Origin: Phycisphaerales bacterium | GTDB taxonomy: Bacteria; Planctomycetota; Phycisphaerae; UBA1845; Fen-1342 | Direction: 5' to 3' | DNA: 64,000 nt | Assembly (NCBI GenBank): GCA_016716475.1 | Contig: JADJWG010000001.1 | Coordinates: forward strand, 620,001 to 684,000 | In this document: positions 8,012 through 17,137 of the stretch, piece by piece | Layout of the letters: each line of letters begins with the position of its first letter | Position numbering within the stretch: the first letter of the stretch is position 1 | Made by a program: the position numbers and the translations under genes | The notes under the pieces: model-generated | The model's input: the letters and a program-made list of their open reading frames with translations, nothing else | Told to the model about the DNA's origin: nothing | Databases searched by the model: none

Positions 8012-10065
8012 GTATCCCCGACCCCCACCACGGACTGATCCCCGGACTTCGCACGTTCGCCTACGTGTACGAACCCAATCACCGGCTGCTGGCCGCCGAC
8101 GCCTACAAGCCCCAGGGCCCCAATATCGGCCGCAACGGCCGCAACCTCACCATCTCGTTCATATCGCTCAATCGGGCGCAACTCTCCTTGCGCCTGCTCC
8201 AGTCGATCGGTCAACACCTCTCCGCTTTCGCGGGCGAGGTGCTTGTGGTTGACAACGGCTCGGAAGCCGAGGAGCTGGAAGCGCTGCGCAACGGCCTGCG
8301 GGCGCTACCCGTTCAGTCCCGTCTCGTCGAGCTCGGTAACAATTACGGTGTGGCCGGCGGCCGCAATCGTGCGATGGATCATGTCCATACCGAGTGGGTG
8401 CTGTGCCTTGATAACGACATCTACTTCGTGGCAAACCCGCTCACCGAAATTCAGCGTGACCTCGCCATCCTCGGATGCCACTTTCTCAACCTCCCGCTGC
8501 TCGATGGCGACGGCCGCACGCTCTTCGCCAAGGGTGGCCACCTCTACCCGGGTGTGGATCGCGGCGCGTTGACCATCGGCGCCGGTTCGGCCTATCGCCA
8601 AGGCGCACCCGAGGCCACGCCGACCGGACCGTTCCTGTCGACCTTCCTCTTCGGCGGGGCGTCGGTCATCCAACGCGCCACCTTCGAGTCTGTCGGTGGC
8701 TATGACGAGGGCATGTTCGTTGGATTTGAGGATATCGACTTCTCAATTCGCCTCTTCCGCCACGGCCTGAAAGTAGGCAACACCGCCTGCGTCGCGCTCG
8801 TGCATGACCACCCCCCGCCGGACACCGAGGACGACCGCAGTTACGAACGCCGACGCTTCTCCCGGGAAGTCCTGCGGCGCTCGGCCGAGTACCTCGAGAC
8901 CAAGCACTACATGAAAGTGTGGAATGAGGGTGTCGACGCCTGGCTCGCCGCGCGGCACGCCGAACTCGGCCTCTCCAAAGACGTGCCTGTACCGCCGGCC
9001 CCCGTCCCGGCTACCGTGGCGCGCAAACCGCGCATCGCTCTCATCACCGACACCGACTGGTGGGCCTTCTGGAACATTTCCCAGCAGCTCTGCCGGCACC
9101 TGAGCGACCGCTACGAGTTTCTGGTCATTCCCACCGCGGTCGTCGACAACGTGGTGCATGTCTTCCTGATGGCGCGCGAGTGCGACCTCGTGCACGTGTT
9201 CTGGCGCGAGTACCTGACGCTGCTTGAACAGCCGCATACCCGCGTCTACGTCGAATACCTGGGGGGCCGTCATGCCGACTTCCTGCAGCGCAACATCCGC
9301 GACAAGCTCATTTCCACCTGCATCTACGACCACCTGCACCTCGAGCCGGCGGCCCTGCGCGCCCGGGCGGCGCTCTACCGCAACGTGGTCAACAGTTATT
9401 ACGTCGGCTCTGAGCGTCTGAAACGCATTTACGAGGCCATTCCCGACTTCCCCCGTCCCGCGGCCGTCCTGCCCGACGGCGTCGATCTCGAACTCTTCTA
9501 CCCTTTGAATTCCGAGCGCTTCGACGACATCGGTCAGCGTGAGATCGTGATCGGCTGGACCGGAAACAGCAAGTGGTCGTCCGAGCTCGAAGATTTCAAG
9601 GGCGTGCAGACCATCCTGCGACCGGCCGTGGAAGAACTGATTGCGGAGGGCCTGCCCGTACGTCTCCAACTGGCGGATCGCGCCGAAGGTGGTCCGATGA
9701 TCCCGCACCGTGAAATGGTGCACTACTACAGCACTATCGACGTCTACGTCTGCACATCGAAGATCGAGGGCACACCGAATCCCGTGCTGGAGTCCATGGC
9801 CTGTGGCGTCCCGGTGATTACCACCGATGTCGGCGTGGTTCCCGAGGCCTTCGGCTCTCAACAGCGCGATTTCATCCTGCCGGAGCGTTCCATCTCGGCA
9901 TTGCAGGATGCACTCCGTCGCCTGGTCGCGAACCCCACCCTGTTTCGAACCCTTTCGGCCGAAAATCTCACGGCGATCCAGTCCTGGGATTGGCGCCACC
10001 AGGCCGAGCGTTTCGCCGCTTACTTCGACGCATGCCTGGCGCGCTCGTCGGCGTCCGTGTCCTGA
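8008..10065 (+). CDS. Two-domain glycosyltransferase (GT2 fused to GT4)
   Basis: A 685-aa protein that starts at MSIPDPHHG, overlapping the previous stop (ATGA). The N-terminal part (about 45-310) is GT2-like, with ISFISLNRAQL, VVDNGSEAEE, a CLDNDIYF metal/nucleotide-binding segment near 132-139 and VGFEDIDFSIRLF. The C-terminal part (about 345-685) is a GT-B fold of the GT4 type, with VLPDGVDLELFYP, IGWTGNSKW and EGTPNPVLESMACGVPVI. Two transferases on one chain would add two successive sugars or link to the terminator upstream. Specific sugars cannot be read from the sequence. Its 3' end overlaps a convergent gene by 46 bp. Confidence 0.87.
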   Translation: MSIPDPHHGLIPGLRTFAYVYEPNHRLLAADAYKPQGPNIGRNGRNLTISFISLNRAQLSLRLLQSIGQHLSAFAGEVLVVDNGSEAEELEALRNGLRALPVQSRLVELGNNYGVAGGRNRAMDHVHTEWVLCLDNDIYFVANPLTEIQRDLAILGCHFLNLPLLDGDGRTLFAKGGHLYPGVDRGALTIGAGSAYRQGAPEATPTGPFLSTFLFGGASVIQRATFESVGGYDEGMFVGFEDIDFSIRLFRHGLKVGNTACVALVHDHPPPDTEDDRSYERRRFSREVLRRSAEYLETKHYMKVWNEGVDAWLAARHAELGLSKDVPVPPAPVPATVARKPRIALITDTDWWAFWNISQQLCRHLSDRYEFLVIPTAVVDNVVHVFLMARECDLVHVFWREYLTLLEQPHTRVYVEYLGGRHADFLQRNIRDKLISTCIYDHLHLEPAALRARAALYRNVVNSYYVGSERLKRIYEAIPDFPRPAAVLPDGVDLELFYPLNSERFDDIGQREIVIGWTGNSKWSSELEDFKGVQTILRPAVEELIAEGLPVRLQLADRAEGGPMIPHREMVHYYSTIDVYVCTSKIEGTPNPVLESMACGVPVITTDVGVVPEAFGSQQRDFILPERSISALQDALRRLVANPTLFRTLSAENLTAIQSWDWRHQAERFAAYFDACLARSSASVS

Positions 10066-12221
10066 GTTTGCGGCGGCACCCTGGTACGTGGCAGCCGCGC
10101 CAACAGCGGCCAAACCACGAGCAACATGCCGATGCACGTGGCGGGGAAGGCGTAACGGTGCGTGTTCGTGGGCACACCTGCTACGAGGATGGCGGCGTTG
10201 AGCAGCACCGGCAGCGCCACCACGAGCAGGCGCACGTCGGCCAGCCGCAGCGCTGCGAGCACCACCGCCAGCAGGGCGATGTACAGCCACAACGCATTCC
10301 GCCACCAGACCGCCGTAAACCACGTACTTTCCTGCCACTGCCCCTGCCGCGCCAGCCACTTTGCCAGTTGTGGCGACAACGAAGCTTCACGCAGGTCGGC
10401 AGTATTGCGCGCGACATACCGTAACTCTTGACCATCCCGCCACACCGGCGACATGGGATAGAGCGTTCCCGGCGGTGTTTGCACACGCCACACCAGTGCC
10501 GCATTCCGCACCACGTGCCACAGGTTCACATCTGGGCGTCGTGCTGCCGTGCTCCAGAAGACCCGACGGATCGCCTCCGCATTCTGGCCGATGATTTCCA
10601 TCCCCCGGGCGTGGCCGTACAGAAACGGCCGGCTCGTGTCCGCGCGGTACGGCCATTCGTCAAAGTCCGGAAACAGCCCCGTCATCTCCGCCCGCTCGGG
10701 CTCCGTCGTCGTCCCGGCCGCCACATGCGCGGCCACATGGTGCATCATCAGCAGTTCGATGCCGAGCGGACTCCGCGCAATGCCGAGCGCTGCACGCACC
10801 GGACCCTTGGCCGCATACCAAGTGCCACCCACGAGCAGAAGTACGACCACCATCTGCGGCCAGGAGCGACGATACACCAGTGCGAGCAGGACGAGTGCGC
10901 CGAGCGCCACCGGCCACCCGTTGTGCCGGTACAACGCGACCAGTAACCCCGCCAGGACGAGGCCCGCCAGCACGGGGATGCGCCGCAGGGCACGCCCCTG
11001 CTGCACCGCCACGAACGCAAACAGCACCGTGAGCAGTGTGAGCCCAGCGGAAAAGAAAAGGTCCTTCCACAACGTGACCGCCAAAATGCTCTGCGCTGGC
11101 GCCAGCGCCGACAACCAAGCCGCTCCCCAACATGCCCAGGCCGGGACCCCTGCCTTCCGGAACACATGCAGCGCCACCCCCACCACGGCCGCGGCTACTC
11201 CAATTTGCACCATCGCAACCACGGCCGGTGACAACCACAGGCGCGTGATCAACCAAATCGTAAGGGTGTGAACGTACGGATGATCATCGAGCAGGTTCCC
11301 GGACAACATCTGGTCCCATTGCGCAATCGAGTCCGGGGTCAGACATCCCGGCCAGAACGCAATCAGGTACATACTCCAGAGGATCGTCGCCGGAGCGCCG
11401 TAGGCCAGCCACGACCACCGCGGCGGCTCCTTTGTCCCGGCGGTATCCGGGCGAACCAGCAGACACGCCCCAACCAGCCACAGGGCAATGCTGAGCAGCC
11501 AGATGTCGGCCATTGCGACAGACAATTGCCACGCGGCGCTCGGCGCACGGCCCGCTCCGATCGGGATGCGCACCTCCGACGATTCCGGCGCGTAAAGATC
11601 GAGCGTCCGAACCTCGGAGTCCACTGCAATCCGCACACCACCCGACCATGCGTGCCGCCTTAACACCAGTTCGCTCTCTGGCCGCAGGTAGCCGCGCCAT
11701 ACGATCGTCGCCGGCTGATTTCGGTACGACACGAGCGCACGCCCCCGCACCTCCCAGCCGATACCGGGTTCGAAGCCGCGCAGGGAGACGCGTCGCTCCC
11801 CGTGGTCCAGCCCGAACAGCCACACCTCGGCCGATCTGGACTCAGCAACATGCTCCCCGGTCGCCGTGAGCGTCACGACCTGCGCTGCCTGTGGCGGAAA
11901 CGCAGAAGGCAGCGGCACGGCGAAGTAGAAGCCCACCGCTGCGAGCAACACAATGCCGTGCCACCACGCAGTTGCCCATGCGCATTCCGCCTGGCGCGCG
12001 CGTCGCTGCAGCACCACGTACACCCACCCGGTGAGCGCGGCCGTTGCCAGCACCGCGCCCAGCAGGAACCACGCTGTAGCGCTGCGTGCTCCGATGAACT
12101 CAGCGGCACCGTGTCCGGCGAGCGTCAGCAGCACCGCGACTCCAGTCAGGCACGCGATGGCGATCGCAATGGCCGTATCGCGTTGGCCTGGGGTCGTCTT
12201 ATGTACTGTGGCGTTCCGCAT
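10020..12221 (-). CDS. Large polytopic membrane protein, DUF6020-like
   Basis: A protein of about 733 aa with around a dozen hydrophobic segments and a long middle soluble part. The segment LIAFWPGCLTPDSIAQWDQ near residue 285, followed by DDHPYVHTLTIW, resembles membrane proteins of the DUF6020 / GT-C-like type, where an acidic loop after an early membrane segment is usual. It may transfer a sugar or another group from a lipid carrier within the surrounding polysaccharide locus; that is inferred from context. The start is uncertain: ATG at 12221 is used (AGGG upstream), with TTG at 12236 as an alternative. The last 46 bp overlap the 3' end of the opposing glycosyltransferase. Confidence 0.7.
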   Translation of the reverse strand: MRNATVHKTTPGQRDTAIAIAIACLTGVAVLLTLAGHGAAEFIGARSATAWFLLGAVLATAALTGWVYVVLQRRARQAECAWATAWWHGIVLLAAVGFYFAVPLPSAFPPQAAQVVTLTATGEHVAESRSAEVWLFGLDHGERRVSLRGFEPGIGWEVRGRALVSYRNQPATIVWRGYLRPESELVLRRHAWSGGVRIAVDSEVRTLDLYAPESSEVRIPIGAGRAPSAAWQLSVAMADIWLLSIALWLVGACLLVRPDTAGTKEPPRWSWLAYGAPATILWSMYLIAFWPGCLTPDSIAQWDQMLSGNLLDDHPYVHTLTIWLITRLWLSPAVVAMVQIGVAAAVVGVALHVFRKAGVPAWACWGAAWLSALAPAQSILAVTLWKDLFFSAGLTLLTVLFAFVAVQQGRALRRIPVLAGLVLAGLLVALYRHNGWPVALGALVLLALVYRRSWPQMVVVLLLVGGTWYAAKGPVRAALGIARSPLGIELLMMHHVAAHVAAGTTTEPERAEMTGLFPDFDEWPYRADTSRPFLYGHARGMEIIGQNAEAIRRVFWSTAARRPDVNLWHVVRNAALVWRVQTPPGTLYPMSPVWRDGQELRYVARNTADLREASLSPQLAKWLARQGQWQESTWFTAVWWRNALWLYIALLAVVLAALRLADVRLLVVALPVLLNAAILVAGVPTNTHRYAFPATCIGMLLVVWPLLARLPRTRVPPQTQDTDADERARHASK

Positions 12222-12403
12222 CGAGCCCTGCGACAAGTTCCGTTCTTCCGAAGCACCCGCGGTGCCGAGCCCGCCCCAAGTCTACGCGATGTCGCCGTCC
12301 GGCGCCATCGGTTTGACGCTCTCGGTAGAGCTTCTTATCATCGCTCGGCGCCAAGGGTAAGGGCACTTGTACTCCTTCCGGCCCGGATCGTCATGGACTC
12401 GCG

Positions 12404-13360
12404 ATGACCGCTCAACCGCCCGCCAGCACCACACCCTCCGGAACACCTTCTGAGGCGTTGAATGAAAATGACCCCGCTGTGTTGACCCCCGACGCCGCAG
12501 CGGCGACCAGCATCATCGTGCCCGCCTACAACGAAGAACTCGCGATCGGTGCTACGCTCACCAACCTGCGGCGGGCCTTTCCGGCCGCCGAAGTGCTCGT
12601 CGTGGATGACGGTTCGACCGACCGGACCGCGGCACTCGCAGCCGCGGTTTCCGGTGTGCGGGTCGTGCGTCACGATCAGAACCGCGGCTATGGCGCCGCA
12701 TTGAAGACCGGGGTGCTGGCAGTCTCGCGCCCGTACATCCTGTTTTGTGACGGTGACGGGCAGCACGCCGCGGAGGATGTCGCGGCCTTGCTCCGGGCCT
12801 GTCCGGAGTACGACCTTGTCGTCGGTGCCCGGACGCGCACATCGCACGTCGACAACTCCCGGCGCCCCGGGAAGAAAATCTTGCAGGTCTTTGCCGACTT
12901 CCTCGCTCAGCAGAAGATTCCCGACGTTAACTCCGGCCTGCGCATCTTTCGCCGCGAGCGCTTGTTGCGGTACCTGCACCTCATGCCGGAGGGCTTCTCC
13001 TTCTCCACGACCAGTACGTTCGTCGCACTCAAGGGCGGCTGGCGCATCCACTGGGTGCCGATCGATGTGCGCAAACGCGCCGGCGTGAGCACGGTCCGGC
13101 AACTCGTTCACGGACCCCAGACCCTGATGCTCATGTTGCGCCTCACCGTCCTGTTCGACCCGTTGCGCGTGTTCCTGCCCGTCAGCGGTCTGCTGCTGGT
13201 TCTCGCCGTGCTCATGACGGGGATCAACTTCGCCTTCTTCCGCCTCGCGGTGCCGACCACGGCCGTCATCTTCGGACTGAGCGGCATCATGATCTTCATG
13301 ATGGCGCTGCTCGTCGACCAGGTGGCAGCGATTCGCCGAGAACTCCATGACCGCTTCTGA
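12404..13360 (+). CDS. GT2 glycosyltransferase with two C-terminal membrane segments (DPM1/ArnC-like)
   Basis: A 318-aa protein. The GT2 domain starts at SIIVPAYNEELAIG (about residue 36) with VVDDGSTDRT, the metal-binding CDGDGQH near 115 and SGLRIFRRE near 178. Two hydrophobic helices (about 247-267 and 274-300) close the protein. This is the layout of polyisoprenyl-phosphate hexose synthases, so it probably charges undecaprenyl phosphate with a sugar for the membrane transferases nearby. It overlaps the next gene by 14 bp, indicating co-translation. Confidence 0.87.
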   Translation: MTAQPPASTTPSGTPSEALNENDPAVLTPDAAAATSIIVPAYNEELAIGATLTNLRRAFPAAEVLVVDDGSTDRTAALAAAVSGVRVVRHDQNRGYGAALKTGVLAVSRPYILFCDGDGQHAAEDVAALLRACPEYDLVVGARTRTSHVDNSRRPGKKILQVFADFLAQQKIPDVNSGLRIFRRERLLRYLHLMPEGFSFSTTSTFVALKGGWRIHWVPIDVRKRAGVSTVRQLVHGPQTLMLMLRLTVLFDPLRVFLPVSGLLLVLAVLMTGINFAFFRLAVPTTAVIFGLSGIMIFMMALLVDQVAAIRRELHDRF

Positions 13361-14099
13361 TCCGGCACCGCTGCCCGACCCGGGGTTCACGATCCACGCT
13401 GTCCGAGATCACTGGGACCGCGTCGGCGAGATCTACGACCGCGCCAACGAGAAAATCGGCTACGGCCACCGCCAGCGCTTCCTCCACGGGCTGCGTTACT
13501 TCACCTGCGGCCCGGCGCCGCGCCTCCTGAACATCTGGGCGCGGATGGGCGAAGCTGTGCCCTATCTGCACGCCCGCTTTCCCCAGGGTCAGTTCCTCCA
13601 TCTGGAGGCGTCGGCCGTGATGGTGGCAGAGGCCCGCCGGCGGTTTCCCGGCGAGACCTTTCACCAGACCGACCTCTCCACGCTACCGGTCGAGTCCGGC
13701 GCCTATGACGCGGTCCTCTCGCTCGAGACCCTTGAGCACTGCCCGGCGCCGGCCCGGTTTCTGGCCGAACTCTATCGAGCCCTGCGGCCCGGCGGTGAGC
13801 TGGTTCTAAGTTGCCCCTCGCGCTCGGCGGAACCCCTGCTGCGCCTCTACGAAACGTTTTTCGAGAATCATGGTGAAGGCCCACACCGTTTCCCGTGGTC
13901 CTGGCAGGTCAAGCGCCAACTACGCGCCACCGGCTTCACGTTACTCGAACACCGCGGAACGGTGTTTCTGCCAGTCATCCCCGATGCCTTGGCGCCCGCG
14001 GACGAATTTCTCGGCCGCTGGCTCGGACGCACGCCCCTGGGGGAGCTGGGCATTCGGCAGTTCTACTTTTGTCGCAAACCACCCGCGTCGCCGGCCTGA
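13347..14099 (+). CDS. SAM-dependent methyltransferase-like protein with degenerate motif I
   Basis: A 250-aa protein with the order of class I methyltransferases: acidic-loop position LHLEAS, motif at about 113 (AYDAVLSLETLEHC), ALRPGGELVLSCPS and a C-terminal region ending FYFCRKP. The usual glycine-rich SAM loop (DxGxGxG) is replaced by LLNIWARMGEA, lacking both the Asp and the spaced glycines. It may use SAM in an altered manner or may have lost activity. It overlaps the upstream GT2 gene and is followed 12 bp later by the FrhB-like gene. Confidence 0.75.
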   Translation: MTASDPAPLPDPGFTIHAVRDHWDRVGEIYDRANEKIGYGHRQRFLHGLRYFTCGPAPRLLNIWARMGEAVPYLHARFPQGQFLHLEASAVMVAEARRRFPGETFHQTDLSTLPVESGAYDAVLSLETLEHCPAPARFLAELYRALRPGGELVLSCPSRSAEPLLRLYETFFENHGEGPHRFPWSWQVKRQLRATGFTLLEHRGTVFLPVIPDALAPADEFLGRWLGRTPLGELGIRQFYFCRKPPASPA

Positions 14100-14111
14100 G
14101 CCGCCACGCTG

Positions 14112-15584
14112 GTGCTGGGATTCATCGCCGTGGACTACTTCCAGCTTCTGAAAGCAGAGGTCATCGACGCCGGCCTGTGCACCCGCTGCGGGACCTGCAT
14201 CGGAGCGTGCCCGCATGGTGCGCTGAGTGTGCCCGACCTGCTCGGCGACTGTCTGCCACAACGCACCGACGCGTGTGCGGACTGCAACGCCGAATGCTAC
14301 ACCGGATGCTCGGGCCGCTACGTCGACTTCCCGGCCCTGAACCACGTATTGCACGGCCACCAACCCGAGCACCCCCTGATCGGATCCTATCGCGGCCTGT
14401 ATGTCGCGCACGCCACGGACGCGGCCGTGCGACAGGGCGGCGCGAGTGGCGGGCTCGCCACGGCCTTCCTCCAGCACCTCTTCGCGCAGCAGAAGATCGC
14501 CGGGGCATACGTGATGGGCATGGACGCGCTACGCCCCTACCTGCCGGAACCACGCCTCGCCACCACCTTTGCGGAGGCGCAAACCGCGGCGCAAAGCAAG
14601 TACGTCGTGCGCCCCTACAACGTCCTCTTCCGCGACATCGCCCCGGAAGGCGAACCGCTCGCCTATGTGGGGGTCCCCTGCCAGGTACACTCCCTGCGCA
14701 AGCTGCAGCAGGCCGGTCACCCGGTCGCGCGCCGCTTCCGGTACGTCATCGGGATCTACTGCGGAAACATCCTGCACTTCGCGTCCACCCGGTCCTTTCT
14801 CGCCAAGCAGGGTGTGCACAACCTTGCGGAGGTGCAGAGTCTCGCCTTCCGCGCCGGGGAGTGGCCCGGCAACATGCGCGTCGAGCTGAAATCGGGCCGC
14901 GTGATCGAGATGCCGAAGTTTCACGCGAACTACCTGATCCCCTTCTACATCATGAAGCGCTGCCTGCAGTGCACCGATCTCGCCAACGAGTTTGCGGACG
15001 TCTCCTGCGGCGACGCCTGGGCACCTGTCTACGAAGAGCGCGGCAAGGGTTTCTCGATGCTCGTGGTGCGCACCGGCACCGGTCAGCAGCTCTTCGAGGA
15101 GCTCTGCGCCGCCGGAGGGATCAGCGCCCAGCCCCTGAGCTACGACGATACCGTCGCCATGCACAGCCATGGGCTCGACCTGAAAAAACGCGGGGCTTTC
15201 CTGCGCATCGGCGCCGGGGTGGCCCGTGGGCGTCCCGTGCCCGACTACGGCTACCGTCTCGCGCCCGGGGTACCCCGCAGCCGCGTGGTGATGGAGTTCT
15301 GCATGGGTATCGTGTTCCGCGCCTGCTGGACCCCATGGGGCCGCTGGCTCATCCAGTGGCTGCCCGACCGCCTGGTCGGCCGCCTGTTCCAGTGGGCGCG
15401 CACGCGCTGGAAGGGTGTCACGCGCAGCACGAAGCGCACCGGCCTCGGCACCATTCGCTTCGAGTCCGACGCGCCCGGCGGCTCCGCATCAGCCGACTGG
15501 TGCAAGCTTGGCCTCGATCCACTGGCCCCGGTCTACGGTTCGGACGAGCGCCCCGGGCCGCCGCAGGCCCCGCCCTCTGCTTAG
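14112..15584 (+). CDS. FrhB-like flavin/Fe-S protein (coenzyme F420 hydrogenase beta-subunit family)
   Basis: A protein of up to 490 aa. The N-terminus has a ferredoxin motif (CTRCGTCIGACP, near residues 19-30) and further cysteines (CADCNAECYTGC). The body has FrhB family features: RQGGASGGLATAFL, VGVPCQVHSLRKL, IGIYCGNILHF and CLQCTDLANEFADVSCGDAW. FrhB homologues in bacterial polysaccharide clusters lack any hydrogenase partner and are thought to reduce or epimerise a precursor. The start is a GTG at 14112; a second in-frame GTG at 14130 is possible. The extended C-terminal 90 residues are rich in Arg/Trp and not typical of the core family. Confidence 0.85.
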   Translation: MLGFIAVDYFQLLKAEVIDAGLCTRCGTCIGACPHGALSVPDLLGDCLPQRTDACADCNAECYTGCSGRYVDFPALNHVLHGHQPEHPLIGSYRGLYVAHATDAAVRQGGASGGLATAFLQHLFAQQKIAGAYVMGMDALRPYLPEPRLATTFAEAQTAAQSKYVVRPYNVLFRDIAPEGEPLAYVGVPCQVHSLRKLQQAGHPVARRFRYVIGIYCGNILHFASTRSFLAKQGVHNLAEVQSLAFRAGEWPGNMRVELKSGRVIEMPKFHANYLIPFYIMKRCLQCTDLANEFADVSCGDAWAPVYEERGKGFSMLVVRTGTGQQLFEELCAAGGISAQPLSYDDTVAMHSHGLDLKKRGAFLRIGAGVARGRPVPDYGYRLAPGVPRSRVVMEFCMGIVFRACWTPWGRWLIQWLPDRLVGRLFQWARTRWKGVTRSTKRTGLGTIRFESDAPGGSASADWCKLGLDPLAPVYGSDERPGPPQAPPSA

Positions 15585-15718
15585 TCCGGCCCCCGACTGT
15601 CATGAATCCGCAGCGTTCGCGCATCTGGCACGGCACGACGGACTCGAGTCGCTCTGCAATGCGAGGGAGAGTCCCGCCTCCGGCGCGACGCGCAGCACGC
15701 GCCGCTCCTGATCACTCT

Positions 15719-16960
15719 CTAGTCCGCGAGCCGCGGCGCACGCCCCACCAGCAGGTACGCGCTCATGGCTACCAACGTCATCCCCTGCACGGCCACCAGC
15801 CCCCACACCACGTCGGTGAGCGTGCCGTGCCACCGGAGCATGACGACCCACTCCACCACAAGCCCCAGCACGTACACCCACAGGAACCGAAACCGTCCCT
15901 GGCCCACATGGATCATTGCCACCAGGTTGCCCAGGTGCGTCAACAGTCGCACAAGCGCCAGCGCCAGCAGCACCGGTGCTTCCCCCTCCAGCACATACCC
16001 CGCCCCGAACAGCGTCCGCAGTAATGTCCGCGGCAACAGCCCATAGACCACCAACGGACCGCTGACCAGGATCACGATGTAAATCCCCGCACGCACCACC
16101 ACGCCGCGCGCGCCCTCCCCCCGCACATGCCGCGCCGTCACCGCGGGCAGTAGCACCGTGCTGAACGGCGTCACCAGCAGTCCCATCAGGTTCGCGAGCA
16201 CCAGTTGCACGCCGTACGAACCCGCCACTTCGGGCGGGAACAGGTACTTCACGGCCAGCATGTCGCTGTACAGGAAGCCCGCCGTCGTCAGCGTGACCCC
16301 AAGCAACGGCCCCACGAAGCGCCGCAGTACCGCCGGATCGATCGCTTCCTCCGTCGCATGGCCCCAGATCGCCCGCGCCCGCCCGGCTGTAAAGGGCCAG
16401 ACGATCACCATCGCCAGCACGTACGCGCCTACCGCGGCCACCACACTTCCGGTCCACGACACCAGCAACAACCCCACTGCCAGCCGCGCGGCGGCCTCCG
16501 ACACCACGCTCAAATTGAATGCCCCGAACGCCTGGGCTCCGCGCAATACCCCGCGCGGCACACTGATCAGCAGGGTCGCCAACACTACACCCACCGCGGC
16601 ATACACCGGCCAAGGTGTCGCGAACTGCAGCACATTCGCGAGTGGCGTGAGCACACCAGCCGCCACCAAGGCCCCCGGCACTCCCCAACGCATTGCTTGC
16701 TCAAGCACACACCGATGCAGACGCGCGATGCGTCCAGGTGCGCCCTGGCCCTGATACTCGGCTGTAAAGCGCGTCACAAGATGGTGAATCGGCCCCATGG
16801 CGACCTGCCCGAACATCGCCAGGTTCACCGCCGCGATGAAGTCGGCGTACTCCACCGCACCCATCCGACGTGCCACGAGCACGGTGTAGGCCAGCCCCAG
16901 CACCGCCGTGAGTGCAGTCCCACGCACCAGCAGAAAACTGTGTCGCGTTTCCGGCTTCAT
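15719..16960 (-). CDS. Polysaccharide flippase (MOP superfamily, Wzx/MurJ-like)
   Basis: A 413-aa protein with about twelve hydrophobic segments that begins MKPETRHSFLLVRGTALTAV, typical of oligosaccharide flippases (RGTALTAVLGLAYTVLVARRMGAVEYADF). A GAGG ribosome-binding site lies about 12 bases before the chosen start. Members of this family flip lipid-linked sugar units across the inner membrane. Its presence beside an ABC exporter means the locus holds two kinds of export machinery. It is convergent with the FrhB-like gene, with 134 bp between them and no obvious terminator. Confidence 0.85.
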   Translation of the reverse strand: MKPETRHSFLLVRGTALTAVLGLAYTVLVARRMGAVEYADFIAAVNLAMFGQVAMGPIHHLVTRFTAEYQGQGAPGRIARLHRCVLEQAMRWGVPGALVAAGVLTPLANVLQFATPWPVYAAVGVVLATLLISVPRGVLRGAQAFGAFNLSVVSEAAARLAVGLLLVSWTGSVVAAVGAYVLAMVIVWPFTAGRARAIWGHATEEAIDPAVLRRFVGPLLGVTLTTAGFLYSDMLAVKYLFPPEVAGSYGVQLVLANLMGLLVTPFSTVLLPAVTARHVRGEGARGVVVRAGIYIVILVSGPLVVYGLLPRTLLRTLFGAGYVLEGEAPVLLALALVRLLTHLGNLVAMIHVGQGRFRFLWVYVLGLVVEWVVMLRWHGTLTDVVWGLVAVQGMTLVAMSAYLLVGRAPRLAD

Positions 16961-17042
16961 CAGGACGCTACACCTCACGCCACCCGCGGCGTCGCGCTCG
17001 TTGTAAGGCCTGGCCGCCCCCACGGCTACCCTGCTCCGCCCG

Positions 17043-17071
17043 TTGGCACACCCTGCACACGTCCTTATAAT
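17043..17071 (+). promoter_or_regulatory. Near-consensus sigma-70 promoter
   Basis: -35 TTGGCA (17043-17048, five of six), exactly 17 bp, then -10 TATAAT (17066-17071, perfect). It sits 67 bp upstream of the start of the small secreted protein at 17138 and is the best promoter-like site in the window. Strong expression of the small gene is inferred. Confidence 0.75.
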
Positions 17072-17137
17072 GCTCACCGCGGGATGGGAACGCCACGGGA
17101 CACTGGTTCGCGTGGTGCTCTACCAGGAGATGCAATC

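Noticed and set aside
14112..15584. A true F420-reducing hydrogenase subunit
   Set aside because: No FrhA/FrhG partner and no F420 genes nearby; the polysaccharide context fits the bacterial FrhB-like group better.
15585..15718. Terminator between the FrhB-like and flippase genes
   Set aside because: No stem of more than a few base pairs and no T run could be found.
13895..16024. Plus-strand open frame of about 700 codons across the methyltransferase and FrhB genes
   Set aside because: Arg/Pro/His-rich shadow frame; the two real genes in another frame carry clear motifs.
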